Origin: Blastobasis lacticolella
Taxonomy: Eukaryota; Arthropoda; Insecta; Lepidoptera; Blastobasidae
Assembly: GCA_905147135.1 (NCBI GenBank)
Contig: LR990049.1
Span: 15,579,428 to 15,643,427 of the forward strand
Reading direction: 5' to 3'
Length of the DNA stretch: 64,000 nucleotides
Below are positions 1 to 11,365 of this stretch, piece after piece; within the stretch, counting starts at the first letter, position 1, and each line of letters begins with the position of its first letter. Made by a program: the position numbers and the translations under genes. A model generated the notes under the pieces. The model saw only the letters and a list, made by a program, of their open reading frames with translations. It made no database searches and was not told the DNA's origin.

Positions 1-905
1 TACTGACTTGGCTTCAACATAAAAATAAACAGGAACCCTTATATTATGTGCAAAAGGTAAATTAAAAACCAAGAAAACCACCGATTGAGAGAAAACGCTT
101 TCATAGAAAAGGAGGAAAAATATTATTATGTATAAGGTAGAAAAATCATTGCTAAAGAAATGGACGTAAAATATCGTTGGAATTCCTCATCATGAAAATG
201 GATGAACTAACCAATCTCGGATGTTGAAAATCTTGTGAAGTCGGATTTCGAGAGAGATTAATCTCTTTTGGCACCTGGCTTTGGAAATATTCTACTGAGT
301 ACACTACTAACTCGCTCTGTCAGCTGTTGAAATCATGTTTCTTCTCCTATGTGAAGCTTTGAATTTTTGAGTTTCGAACGTTTTTGTGCCGAATTGACAA
401 AATTTTATCATACTGAAAAATCTCAATTTATATTATAATGTTAACTGCTTCGCCTGTTACGGAGGAAATAATATTGCAGTGATAGAAAGAACGAGGTAAA
501 CCACTCAGTATTCTTGTTGATTAAAAATGTAATTGCAACTTATATTTATTTATTTAAACTTCATGCACTGTTACGTACATTATATCTCAAGTGTCTGTCA
601 ATAATGTTGATTCAACTCAACACATGTCGTACGACATGTAATTTATGTCATCATAATAATCAACAGAGCATAACAAACATACTGCTAGACATTATGTATG
701 TAGGTACTTCGAAGAGGTACTCCTTAGCAAATCTACCTACCATTATAATAAAAGACCACATTAAAAAGTACTACAGACAGATTAGACTAATCATTTGACA
801 TTAAAGGAACTGAACACAGAACATAGCCGTAGCAGAATAAAGAGCCGATAGTTGGAAAACGACTTTCGGTACGGCATTTAGTTATTTTGAAAAGTAGGAA
901 CATCT
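1..905. other. AT-rich non-coding stretch
   Basis: No gene, RNA or repeat family is recognised here. Open frames (for example 514-798) are low-complexity, lack splice context and do not resemble any protein I know. Confidence 0.5.
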
Positions 906-1320
906 CACTTTATCAGTCGAGATTAAATGCTCAGTGGAGAGCGCTGTAGCGCCGTAAATGAAGTCTTAAAGCGGCGCGGGGGCGGGGGCACTTCATGCCG
1001 TAACGAGAAGCCAAGGAGCGGGAACAAAGCCTCCACTCCGCCCTGTCCTGCGCATTCCGCGCGCCGCGACACTCACGGCCGAGTGTAGCCTGCGCACCGC
1101 GTAAATATCTCTCCCAACACCATTTCACCGACGCATGTAAAGGTCACGTCTCGGTCTATACAGACAGTGCCCCAAAATATCTTCGCAGGCGCTGCTGGTG
1201 TAACAAGAGTAAACATATGTTTTAATAGTACGGTAGGCGGCGTACGGCGTACTTCAACGGGTTGTGTTCGCAACCCAACGGCCCACAAGTTCCAAACGCC
1301 ATTAGCCATAACCGAGGGCC
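906..1320. other. GC-rich, CpG-containing block
   Basis: GC content rises sharply at about 930-1110, with runs such as gcggcgcgggggcggggg, against AT-rich flanks. Short overlapping open frames on both strands are explained by the lack of AT-rich stop codons. It could be a promoter, a 5' untranslated exon or conserved regulatory DNA. No coding exon can be proved. Confidence 0.35.
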
Positions 1321-1379
1321 GAACTTGTTTATTATGTGCGCAACTAACTAGGTCAGGAATCCGAGTGGATTCAGATTCA

Positions 1380-2378
1380 ATTTAAAAAGTTTACAAAGGG
1401 AACGACTTGAAACTTTGGCGACCCGACTAAATGTAAGTTCAAATTGCGCCGTTTCTTACTCCGCGGACATTATGGAAGCAAGAGTTCCAGCGGAATCTTT
1501 TACGATTGCCTGAACAGGCCAATTTTATCACACTTAATGCGATGTTAACGGGGGCAGTAGCGCAAAAAGTTATTTAGGTACTAACTTGTTGGGCTGGTTT
1601 AAAGGGCGACCTTTTAAAGAGTATACATGATGGCTATTCAGTGGGAAAAAGGTCCGCATATTGCCGCGCCAGAGCTCGATTAATTACGTTAATCCGAAAT
1701 TTAAACTCTTAATTCAAACGCGTAATTGTTACGACTCGGTGCGTAGCACGCTGGCTGGATATTGTATGTTTTATGCGCCTGTGTAAGCTAATATTATAGG
1801 TACATTAAAATGGCAGTTTACATTCCTGGAGTCAAGCCGATTTACAGCTAAACTCGTAAAGCAGCCGCTGGCCCGGGCGGCGGGTAACAAAGCGCTGCGC
1901 CTAACTTATCGTGGCTACGCACCAAAAAGCCATTCGAACTGCTATTCAACCTCAGAGACCTTTGTGAGGGCACAAAGGGTTTTAGTTTAGGTAATTCCAA
2001 GCAGCCGACCGACTCGCAAGCCTCAGCAAACGGTTCTTATCAACAAATTGCTTGGTACAAAAATAAGCTATCTGATCGACGACGCCCGTTCGCTTGACTC
2101 ACGTTACGTAAATATGGAAAACTGCTCCCTTGTTGGATTTACGAGTATGAGTGTCTCCAAGGTGACGGGTGCGCACGATTTTATGTGGTTTGCTTTGTCG
2201 GCAAAAATACATAATATCTTGGCTTATTATCGTTATCTATTTTCATACGTTACAATTCTAAGTAAGAAATTCATTAGGTACTTGTAACGATTGCCATCTT
2301 ATTTTGTTTGAAGGTTTAAGTCTTTGAGGTTTTGCACTAATAGGACGTAAGTAAGTGATATTTATGTACGAACTTTGT
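1380..2378. other. unique non-coding DNA with homeodomain-like cores
   Basis: This stretch is not recognisably repetitive. It contains TAAT/ATTA cores, the clearest at 1679-1695 (gattaattacgttaatc). It looks like regulatory or conserved non-coding sequence, but that is an inference from texture only. Confidence 0.3.
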
Positions 2379-2399
2379 TTATTATATCGTTGGACTATC

Positions 2400-2741
2400 A
2401 AACAAAAATGAGTGTCTGTGGTCTAGTGGATAAAGGGACTGACTTGTAAATGAGAGGTCCCGGGTACGACTCTTTATTGAGTTATGTACATTACTTGAAT
2501 AGTAATAAATAATCGATGCTCTTAATACTAATCTATGCTTTTACGGTGAGGGAAAAACGCGAAGAAACCTGCACATTCTGGCGAATTTGATCAGGTTTCC
2601 CTGGTAGCAGGGTCACGGAGGTCCGATGGCAGTCGCTTTACTGTAATTACCTGATCAGCCAAATCCTGGATCATGGTCAAGGCGTACTCTGGGCCCTCGT
2701 GCGCGAGAATACAATCGGGACATTAATGCAAAGATTATTAC
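2400..2741 (+). repeat. SINE-A copy 1, near full length
   Basis: This tRNA-derived SINE has a tRNA-like head (about 2412-2475) followed by the family body, which ends in the conserved cgggacattaa motif. It is flanked by a 21-bp direct repeat (2379-2399 and 2742-2762, two mismatches), the expected target-site duplication of LINE-driven insertion. Confidence 0.8.
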
Positions 2742-2936
2742 TTATTATGTCGTTGGACAATCGTTGAGTTCACGTTAATAATACACTCACCTGCAGAAAG
2801 AGTTGTCCAATAGTTGTGGCGAATTTGAAATAAAGCTAGTGTTATATAAGGGGTGTTTTGATGCGGATGTATGTTTAATGACCTATTTGATTTAAGTAGG
2901 ATATTTCTCAGGTAAACGATTTGGGGCTCCATGTCG

Positions 2937-3700
2937 ATAGCACTCAGTTGGGCGGCTCATGTAACTGAGATTAGCAGGAAGGTTACCTCGACTCTTTGTG
3001 CCCTTTACAGATTAAAGATTTTCCGCCGTCCTGCTACCAAAATGTAACTTGTGCAGTCCCTGATTTTGCCTGTCATAAACTACGCAGATGTGTGCTGCTC
3101 CGACATGAATCAGGACTTTCTCCGTAAGCTGGATCGCCTCATAAATAACTGCATAAGGTTCATTTTCGGCTCACGTAAATACGACAACATCTCGGATTTT
3201 CGCGCCAAACTGCTCGGCTCCCTATCCGACAACGTTGGAATTTGAGATTCCTCCATCATTCGATTCTGCATGACCCGGCTATCCCTAACTTTTTAAAATC
3301 CAAGTTCTAGTTTCTATCTGATACCCATGATCGCAATCTCCGATCCACACATAACTGGTTATTACATTTTACCCTACACCGCACTGGTTTTATATCCAAC
3401 TCTTTCGCGATGGCCGCCATGCGACTTTGAAATGATCTCATCTCTGAAATTAGACTTTTAAAAAGCAAATTTTCGTTCAAAAACGCTGTACACAAGCATT
3501 ATCTGAATGCCCTATAGATACACTATTCCCCCTATTATTTACTTCTGTGTACCAATCTTTACGATGTATTTTTTGTTACCTCTATCTTGTATCTCATTTA
3601 TTGATGTAAAGTATCCCTTCCCTCACTTTATCTTATAGTTTCTCCTGCACCGCCTACCCTTTTAGTTCACATTTTAGTGCATAAAGTTTTAATAAATAAA
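2937..3700 (+). pseudogene. non-LTR retrotransposon relic (reverse transcriptase C-terminal end)
   Basis: Translation on the plus strand gives reverse-transcriptase-like text: LPVINYADVCC, LDRLINNCIRFIFG and later LRSTHNWLLHFTLHRTGF, in the order usual for the C-terminal third of Jockey-like insect elements. The reading frame is broken by stops near 3047 and 3244 and again later. The relic ends in an A/T-rich tail (aataaataaataag) near 3700. It is a dead, 5'-truncated copy. Confidence 0.75.
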
Positions 3701-3704
3701 TAAG

Positions 3705-4632
3705 TATTTGAGATATGTACTTATGTAATTTTTTTGTTCATGTTTATCCGAGAGGCAAGTAAAAATCTCTTCTTTTAAATCATTGGGTTATAAAAATGTT
3801 TTTTTCAATTTTACTTACTGATTGCTGGTCTTATATCAGAATCTATTAGAAGGTGCCACTTACACTGTTGAAATCGATCAGGGCCTGTAACGTTGTCAAC
3901 CGATCAGGGTCGAAGTCTACCTGAGGTGACAGCAATTCTTAATGTACAGTCTACCACCCTAAGATTGATGTCAAATTACCTACTTATATGAATTAAACAT
4001 GTCACTTTAAAAGTATCCATATCAACATACCCTTATACCCCCATATGAGTGAGAGATTTTCTGCCTGAGTTGCAATTCGGTTAGATCAGTGTTGTGTCTA
4101 AGGTTGGGGCTGTGTCGACATGTCGAAGAGATTATAGAATTAGCTGTTCTCAATCGGTTTAGATAAAGTATTTTAACATGCATTACCAATCTGGAGAATC
4201 GTAAATTACAGTACAACTACATACGCCCTCCATAAGATAGATAAGTATATCATGAGATAACAGGTTAAATTCGGGAACTCAAATTTTTCCGGTTCAGAAG
4301 TTGATCAATACTGCCAATAGCTTCATCTTCGGCGGCAGGTCAATCGAGGTAATCTCAGAGTTTGTCACTTTAGCGTAACAGCATTACGACACTGCTTCAA
4401 TCTCGCTATAGTTAGCTCCAATCACGTTACTCGCTAAACCGATTGCATGGCTTTACACAGTGCCAAGGCGCGAAGCCCTATCAAAAACAACTTACTATTT
4501 CCGTAGTCTTTTTCCTTCGCCTTGGTCGACATTGAATCGTGGAGATAGGGTTACTAACTTATCGATTGCTCCTCGATTTTATTGTGGTAATGACATTGAA
4601 TATAAGTTTGATTAATTTTCTATAAACATAAG
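3705..4632. other. unique AT-rich stretch, nothing recognised
   Basis: No coding exon, RNA or known repeat family is seen. GC is slightly higher at 4320-4540. Confidence 0.45.
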
Positions 4633-4640
4633 TTTACTAG

Positions 4641-4987
4641 GAGCGTAGGTAGCCGAGAGGTCAACGGTTCTGAGTCGTAAGCGAGAGGTATTGGGTTCGA
4701 ATCCCACTGCGGTCATATACCAATGACTCTTCTCCGAGTTACGTACATTAGTTGAATGCTAACCGATGCTCTTACCATTACTTACCTTATACTTGCAGGC
4801 CACTGAATGTGTAACCATGATCCAATCTGATAAGGTTTCCCCGATAGCAGGTCACGGAAGTCAGATGGCATTCGCCCTACTGTAATTATCTGATCTGCCA
4901 AATTCTGGATCATAGTCAAGGCGGACCCCGGGCTCTCGTACGCGAGAGCACAACCGGGACATTAACGCCAAGATTATTATTTTATAT
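4641..4987 (+). repeat. SINE-A copy 2, near full length
   Basis: The tRNA-like head has a B-box-like ggttcgaatcc near 4693-4703. The full family body follows, with an A/T-rich tail. An 8-bp direct repeat tttactag (4633-4640 and 4988-4995) may be the target-site duplication. A 5S-derived repeat starts directly after it. Confidence 0.8.
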
Positions 4988-4995
4988 TTTACTAG

Positions 4996-5172
4996 TTGCG
5001 GCACAGGTTTAGTGACAACCAAGGTTAAGCAACATTCGCAGAGTCCGGAAACTGGGCTTGTGACCGTTTCGTACTTTGAGCCTAGCCGATCTTCAGCACT
5101 GAACGAGCTCGCCACTCGTTAGGTGTATCTCCTAATACCGTTGTCTAAGCGAGGTTGACTAAGGTGTTCCGC
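4996..5172 (+). repeat. 5S rRNA-derived repeat, copy 1
   Basis: The sequence contains the 5S internal-promoter-like text aaccaaggttaagcaac and gggcttgtgaccgttt, in the order found in 5S rRNA (compare GAAGTTAAGCAAC ... TGGGTGACCG). It then continues into a non-5S body ending in cctaataccgtt. A second copy is at 59050-59222. It is too diverged, and lacks the closing stem, for a functional 5S gene. It is best read as a 5S-headed SINE. Confidence 0.6.
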
Positions 5173-5449
5173 TAGGGACCCTGTTGTACACTGCAAGAGC
5201 TAAGAGCATGACCACTTTAAGAATCATATTCCTTTGCACTACTGTGCAGTTGTTAAACGGTTTTTATAGCATTTATGATTTTTTTTAAATATTATATAAG
5301 AACACCCTGGGGATAAAGGATATAAGGGACAGCTAGTTTGCCTTTCTTTTAGTAAACTGATTTTGGCTGAAGATGCACCAAATGCTGTAAATGTTGCTGT
5401 AGCAGCAAAGGAAAATTTTCTTGAAGTGCTGATATGCTTATGCTCATAA

Positions 5450-5880
5450 TGTTAAATATATTACTTTACTCTTCGCCTGCCTGCCGCCTGCCTTCACTAA
5501 AGTTATGTGGAGTAGGCCTGAAGTCCAGCTGTAGACTGCTATGGTCTACTCTGTGATATTACAAAGTTCTTAAGATGTTTACTTAAATGTGATCAGTGGG
5601 GATCAGCCCCCACGTTCGATTTATTGTATAATAGCGGTCCCTCACTCGGGTTCAGACCGAAACTCTGTTAACATTCGGCTATCTCGTGGGATCCCGTTAC
5701 GTTTCCGGGACATAACGTATCCTACGTCATTCAACTACTTGCTGTAACCAGTATTTTTTTTCTATGTGCTATTACTTAAAAAAATTTAAAAAGGTTTAAA
5801 TTGATAGCGTTCGAATTGACAGACAGACAGAAAAACAAACGAGTTGGGAGCGGGATGAATAGAAGATGTTCCCTGTGTAG
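5450..5880. repeat. degenerate interspersed repeat
   Basis: Segment 5500-5575 resembles the end of the R6 repeat (aagtccagctgtagactgctatgg). Segment 5640-5850 has features typical of lepidopteran LINE 3' tails: gggatcccgttacgtttccggg, then gacagacagacag. Both are old and incomplete. Confidence 0.4.
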
Positions 5881-5886
5881 TCAAAA

Positions 5887-6246
5887 ATCATCATAATCAT
5901 CTTGACGTTAGTGTCCCGGTTGTGTTCTAGCACGCGAGGGCTCGAGGTTAACTTTGACCATGATACAGGATTTGACAGATTAGGTAATTACAGTAGAGCG
6001 ACTGCCGTCTGACCTCCGTGGCCCCCTTAACATGGGAACCTGACCGGATTGGATCATGTCTAAACATTCAGTCGCCTGAATGTGCAGGTAATATAACAAC
6101 GTTTCCCTCACCGTAAGAGTATCGGTTAGTGATCAACTAATGTACATAACTCTGAGAACTGTACATGGCGGCAGTGGGATTCAAACCCGGGACCTCCCGC
6201 TTATAAGTCGGACCCCTGAACCACTAGGCCACCGTTGCCGACGTTC
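5887..6246 (-). repeat. SINE-A copy 3, full length
   Basis: The complete family unit lies on the minus strand. It runs from the (ATC)n-like tail at 5887 to the tRNA-like head at about 6175-6240, with a B-box complement ggattcaaacc form. Confidence 0.85.
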
Positions 6247-6552
6247 CCTATGTAGTGACTGTTATTTATTATATACTAGAGACGGAGACTAACGTACAAC
6301 AGGATTATGTGGTGTCTATGTACAGACCAATACCTAGGTCGCGAATGCGTTTCTGGCCTTGCCCTTTAGCCCTACAGTAATCCAAATCACTCATACCAGA
6401 GATTTTGTAGCGAGATGCCTATCTCCCTTAATTTATTTTTAGAAACTTTAATATTTTTTAAATTTTAGTTAAAAACAAAATAACAGACTGTTAGATCTCA
6501 AACGTAGCGAACTTAAAACAGTAGTTAGAATAATTTCACGACATAAAAATAA

Positions 6553-6740
6553 ATTATGGCATCAATATGCCAGTGGTGCTCTCGCGCGCAAAGGCCTGAG
6601 CCCCGATGTCCGCCTTGACCGATTCAGAATTTGGCAGGTAGTTTAGACCGACTGCCATCAGACCCGCTTTTAACAGGGGAACCTGACAAGATAGGATTAT
6701 AGTTACACATTCACTCGCCTGCATATGCAGGTCTCTAGCC
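6553..6740 (-). repeat. SINE-A copy 4, truncated
   Basis: It carries the family 3' half (ctctcgcgcg, gtccgccttgacc, acaggggaacctgac). The head is missing and the copy is strongly diverged. Confidence 0.7.
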
Positions 6741-6745
6741 ATTGC

Positions 6746-7104
6746 ATTGGCCCACTGGCGCTCCTAACGCTACGACGTGAATAATTTCAGGATTGTACCT
6801 CCCCCTATAACACCTTTCACTATATGAGCTATAGAATCAGATGATGTGTAGCAGTTGAGGAAATTACAGTCCATGCAGTCCTGGAGTTGAGGGTCTGAGG
6901 AACTCCCGGGCGAAAGCCTCACTCGGATCCCTTCGTGTGGCCTCTGAACGTCCTAAGACATTTACTATTCTGGTCGGAACTGCGTTAGCTACTTTAGCAT
7001 TCCTTATGCATTAAGAAGAAAGAAGATAAGTCAAAAGAGAGATCATAAACCTAAATTTGAGAGTCATTTTATTCTACATTCTAAGCCAGCGGACATCGAC
7101 TTAC
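6746..7104. other. probable intron sequence downstream of the 7.1-kb exon
   Basis: No repeat or further exon is recognised. If the minus-strand exon at 7105-7189 is real, this is the start of its first intron. The donor gtaagt is read at 7104-7099 on the minus strand. Confidence 0.35.
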
Positions 7105-7189
7105 CTTTCTTCCCTGGCGACGTGCAGTTGCTCTTATTGGACGGCGACTTGGCTTCAGCCGCTGCCATCTTCTCCTTCTCCGAAGCCAT
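7105..7189 (-). CDS. candidate first coding exon of an unidentified gene
   Basis: On the minus strand an ATG at 7189-7187 lies in strong context (ctgaccATGG). It opens 28 codons, MASEKEKMAAAEAKSPSNKS and then NCTSPGKK, followed by one extra base and the consensus donor G|gtaagt at 7104. The exon would therefore be 85 nt and end in phase 1. The product start is hydrophilic, Lys/Ser/Ala-rich, and has no signal peptide, which suggests a cytoplasmic or nuclear protein. I do not recognise the protein. The GC-rich sequence at 7190-7280 fits a 5' untranslated region. No second exon could be found between 1 and 7100, so any downstream intron is long or the rest lies outside the window. A chance ATG plus donor cannot be excluded. 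Confidence 0.45.
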
Positions 7190-9220
7190 GGTCAGACGCA
7201 GGTCCGGCCGCGGGTAGTCGGTTCACTCGGAGGCCTCGCCCCCTCGCATCACTGTCTTCCGAAACAGACCAGACTTGATACTAAAGCGCGACCAAGCCGT
7301 GCCCCGCGCACACCCGTAAACCGCCTAATGACCAACGCGACACTACACCTATGGCTAAATATTTGGCAAACACCCAACCGACACTCTATTGACTCTTACT
7401 CATTAATACTATTAAGTTAACCGCTAAATAGTTAAACACGGATCTCGATTATTTGCTTATAGTTTATTTTTTGTAATTAACACGGCCGTGTGGCGTGTTG
7501 TGATTTTCCTCAACGCTTGCAGCGGCAGCGGGGTAATCGGTCTTTATATGTGTTCTCATACGTGATCTTTTAATTGATGTCTGCTCACGATGCATATAAG
7601 CCGTGACTGGAGCGGTTGCGTAGACCCACTGTCCACATAGGCGGGCAAACAGTCGGCGCGCAGTCCATGTATTGATTCTCCAAGTGCTGCCCTAGCGCTA
7701 ATCAGCCAGCAAATTATGTTAATCGACGCTAAATGGAGATTAAACAAATTTTTAGCTATTTAAACCGACAGGCGCTGGAAAGAGGTCACCATGACGTTTG
7801 GGTATTCTAATTGCGGAATTTTCGACACTTACTATTTGGGCTTGATGTTAACATGGAGTGACAATAGTTCAGATCTACGGCAGAAATGATCTACGTCCGG
7901 TTCCGGTTTATTCAACAAACAGTTGTCAGTCAAAAGGCGAGCCAATCTGTGATTGTTAGTAAATGAATTATGGCTGGTTTTTTACCGATGATGATTAACT
8001 GGACGTTGGCGGAGTGTTCATAACTAGGTACTTATAATGTATTGCAAGAGTCATCCAGACGAGACGCTCTAAGAGCCAAAGTCTATGATAATTTTTTAGT
8101 TTTTTCTATCCGTCCGATGTTTGCGAAGCATTTTAAACATACATTGACTCAGAATCTCAGGTACATCGAACGTAAGATCGAGAAATCGCAACAGGTTATA
8201 AGAGATAACTCTCTGACCCATGAACGGGTTAAATTATTAAAAAATTGTCGTTTTAATTAACCTGCACGTTAGGGGCTCCGGCGTTGCCAATTAAAAATTA
8301 ATGTTCGCCGACTGAGGGACCGAAATACCCGCCCAATGCCGAACTGGGATGGAAGCTGTTCGTTAGGCCGAAAGTGAAATAGCAGCCTTCTCGATTTAGC
8401 TAGGCGGGCAGGCGCGTAGCATTGAAAACTTTTTCAATGGCAGTTTATTTTAATATTCCGATTAATGAGCGGAGTTTTGGCTTTTATAGCACTTGTTCTA
8501 AATGCTAACGAACTGTTAAGTTGTTTCGGATGTAAATTTGTATTTTGGAGGCAAACTGTTCTAGTTTAATTTTTGAATTTCTAGTTACACAATTTCCGTA
8601 ATATTTCACGTTCTATTTTAATAACACTGCGAGTGTGTATAATGAAGTGAGGGTATGGTGGTTTAACATCCATCACCTATTAACAAAGGAAAGTGTAATT
8701 ACCGTTAAACTAACGTGTAGCGGTCATAGTTACATAACTATGTTGATATTATGTATAGGTTTATCACCTCTTAAGGACAATTACAATACAATGATATATT
8801 TCATTTTATAAAAAATATGTGTATTTTAAAATCTATTAGCACATTCTGAACGGCTAACGGTCTGAAGGCTTTGTGGCGGTGCTCTTTGCTTAGGGCAGTT
8901 TCTGTTTGATTAACCAATTAGCTAATGCATTTGTAGATTACTGGGTACATGAACGATATATAACAGCTTCGTTGCATTTTATATCAATTAGTAATTTTTG
9001 TTTTAATTAAAATTTACGAAACTAATATTAGTATGCAACTTTCTTTGTCTTTCTAAATGATTTTCTCTTAGCTAAAATAAAAATACCAGTATGAGCTAGT
9101 CATTAACTACTTTTGCCGGACGTAGATTTTTAATCAAATTAAGGTATTTTACCTATCCACACTCTGGGTACTTAGATAATTGTCACTAAATAATACATTA
9201 GACCGCTCCTCTTTGTAACA
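7190..9220. other. unique non-coding DNA, possible 5' region of the 7.1-kb exon
   Basis: GC-rich at 7190-7330, then mostly AT-rich. There is a 10-bp palindrome cacggccgtg near 7481. Segment 8270-8420 is GC-richer and complex, like conserved regulatory DNA. No repeats are recognised, and an open frame at 8042-8260 is not recognisable. Confidence 0.35.
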
Positions 9221-9299
9221 GCTCAGATATAACATTTACAACGTAACTTAGTATTTACAAACGACTTGTGTTCGGAATGCAACGTGAAAGTTCCTTCAG

Positions 9300-9980
9300 A
9301 GTTACGCAAAACTGCATCTTGAGGATGAAATCGAGATAACACTCTAATTCGGTCCTTACGCGTACGGGAATAGGGTCGAACGCAACGAAACGCCGCAGAG
9401 GCGACAACAGACCGCGCTCGCGCGCTACGCAGGCTATGTGTGTCTGGCCGCGTAGCCGTAGCCAGGGCTCGCGGCTCCGGAAGCGGTTCTACTAACAAAC
9501 GGGTCGCTACATCGACCTTGTCTACTGAGCTACTGCACGAGGACACAAGCTACCGACTGCCACTCAACCTTATAACCTAAAAGAACCTGTCAATCCGGAG
9601 CGTCGCAGCGGCCACTGACACACATAACCTGTCGATACGATACGCACGACACCCTCAAGTTACGTAAGCCCGATCGTGCACCTGCGGTGTAAGGCGTGGG
9701 GTGTCCGCGGCGGCGTCGTCGGCGGCGGCGGCGCGGCGCCGGGAGCTTGGGCGCGAGCGGAGCGGCGGAGCGGCGCGGCGCGAGCAGCGCGGTCGGGGCG
9801 CGCGATGCCGGAGCGCCCGGCGGGATCGATGCGGGCAGCGGGCGGCGGCGGAGTGCAGCCGGAGCCGGGAGGCTGCGCCCCCGCGCCCCGCGGCCCGCGC
9901 ACGCGCGCCCCAGCTCGGTCCAGCCCAGCCGCCGGCACAGACACCCACCGACGATTCAATTCCCCGCGTCTCCCCGCACT
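9300..9980. promoter_or_regulatory. CpG-island-like block
   Basis: The core (9690-9950) is extremely GC- and CpG-rich (cggcggcggcggcgcggcgc and similar), embedded in AT-rich DNA. A second CpG-rich part is at 9350-9550. Long open frames exist on both strands and in several frames at once, as expected from composition alone. The most likely reading is a promoter or 5' untranslated exon, perhaps of the minus-strand gene with its ATG at 7189. Confidence 0.4.
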
Positions 9981-9999
9981 GATTTACGATATTCGGCGA

Positions 10000-10780
10000 C
10001 TTGGATCGCTTGGACGAGTGCTTTTTTTGACGCACACTTTTAGGTAACGTTCAGGCTGAGTTCGGTAATCTGTCTAGCTGGACCCAATTTGGTACATAGA
10101 ATTATGTACACTCACACGCGCAGCCCATAGGGGTAGGTAAAGACTACTCAAGTGCCGCAAGCTATGATACTGTCTCAGCTATTTGCCTCTACAACACATA
10201 CCTAAATTTACCTCAATTGGGGGCTACATTCCAAATTCTACGCACAGTTTCAGATCCGTAGTTAGCCTATAGAAGTACCTATAGGATTAGCTTCCTAAGT
10301 ATAGGATTACGTTTGGTCCAATATCCGAAGGTCGTAAAGATAGGCAGGTCATGGAGTGGTGCCAATGGAGGGCGAGGGCTGATCTCGGCCGCTCGAGCCG
10401 AGGCCCCCCCGCGCCCCGTTGGGCTAGGTTATGACGACCATGGGGAGAGCTGTGCAACTACGCGCACAATTAGGGTAGGTTACGGTAGCAGCCAGCGGTT
10501 TAATTGTCTGTGAACATATTTGGTTTATTGCTGCAGAGAAGCCTTTCGGGTGTTTTGAAGGATGAGTTTTTTCGTACTAATATGGTAAGAAAGAGGTGGG
10601 CGTTATCTGTGCGTGTACCATCATCACATTTTTATATCTTTCTCTTTACAGTGGATTTTTATAGGCACCAAGCACCTATTGTGGTAAAAATATATCTACT
10701 TAATTGTCAAACCATTTTACATAGGTAAAGAAGTCAAATTTCGGATTGAATAGAAAAAAAAGTCGAGCCCGAAAAGTGTT
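10000..10780. other. non-coding stretch, nothing recognised
   Basis: Unique sequence with a short GC-rich patch at 10370-10430. No exon or repeat is supported. Confidence 0.4.
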
Positions 10781-10782
10781 TT

Positions 10783-10977
10783 TATCATCATCATCTTGAC
10801 GTCAATACTCAAGTTGTGCTCTTGCACGCGAGGGCTCTGGGTCCATCCTTGACCATGATCCTGGATTTGGTAGATCAGGTATTTAGAGTATTACGGTAGA
10901 TCGACCGCTATCTGACCTCCGTAATAGGGTCATGTTTATATCCCTATAAACCAGATTGGACCATAGTTTCACATTTA
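10783..10977 (-). repeat. SINE-A copy 5, truncated
   Basis: It starts with the (ATC)n tail at 10783 and covers the 3' half of the family with internal rearrangement. It stops where a LINE relic begins at 10978. Confidence 0.75.
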
Positions 10978-11365
10978 TTTGTATTTCAATTTCAATTATT
11001 TATTTGCGTTAAACATGGCACATATATTGCAGGTCTTATAGTATAAATAACATTGAATCACATATTTAGTTATATAGGAAGCGACATGCAAATATATTGT
11101 TTGTTAATTATACAAAATAAATTTAGGTATACATATAAAATAAATTCTAAACGGGCCTATTATGTTCAAAACAATTTTTAACTGTGTAAAATACATTCTT
11201 CATCAACCAGTTATTCAAAGCTCTTTTAAATTGATGTATCGGTAATTCTTTTATATTGCTAGGTATTTTATTATAAATTTTTATACACATACTATGACAG
11301 TTCTTTAAGAATAGTGTTGAGTGTTTCCTCACGATATTTTCCATCAGCCCTAAGATCATCGGTTA
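10978..11365 (-). pseudogene. non-LTR retrotransposon relic, C-terminal coding end
   Basis: The minus strand encodes an open stretch with CIKIYNKIPSNIKELP and FKRALNNWLMKNVFYTV. This is the closing motif seen after the reverse transcriptase in several insect LINEs (IKIYNKLP ... FK..LK.WL....FY). Its frame stays open for about 70 codons and then a 3' untranslated region runs to 10978. It is 5'-truncated. Confidence 0.65.

Noticed and set aside
4996..5172. 5S rRNA gene
   Set aside because: Only parts resemble 5S; the body is shared with a second dispersed copy and the terminal stem is missing.
9655..10047. Open frames of 93-126 codons on both strands and several frames
   Set aside because: All overlap the same CpG-rich core; lack of AT-rich stops explains them. 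Text is Arg/Ala/Gly/Pro-rich and composition-driven.
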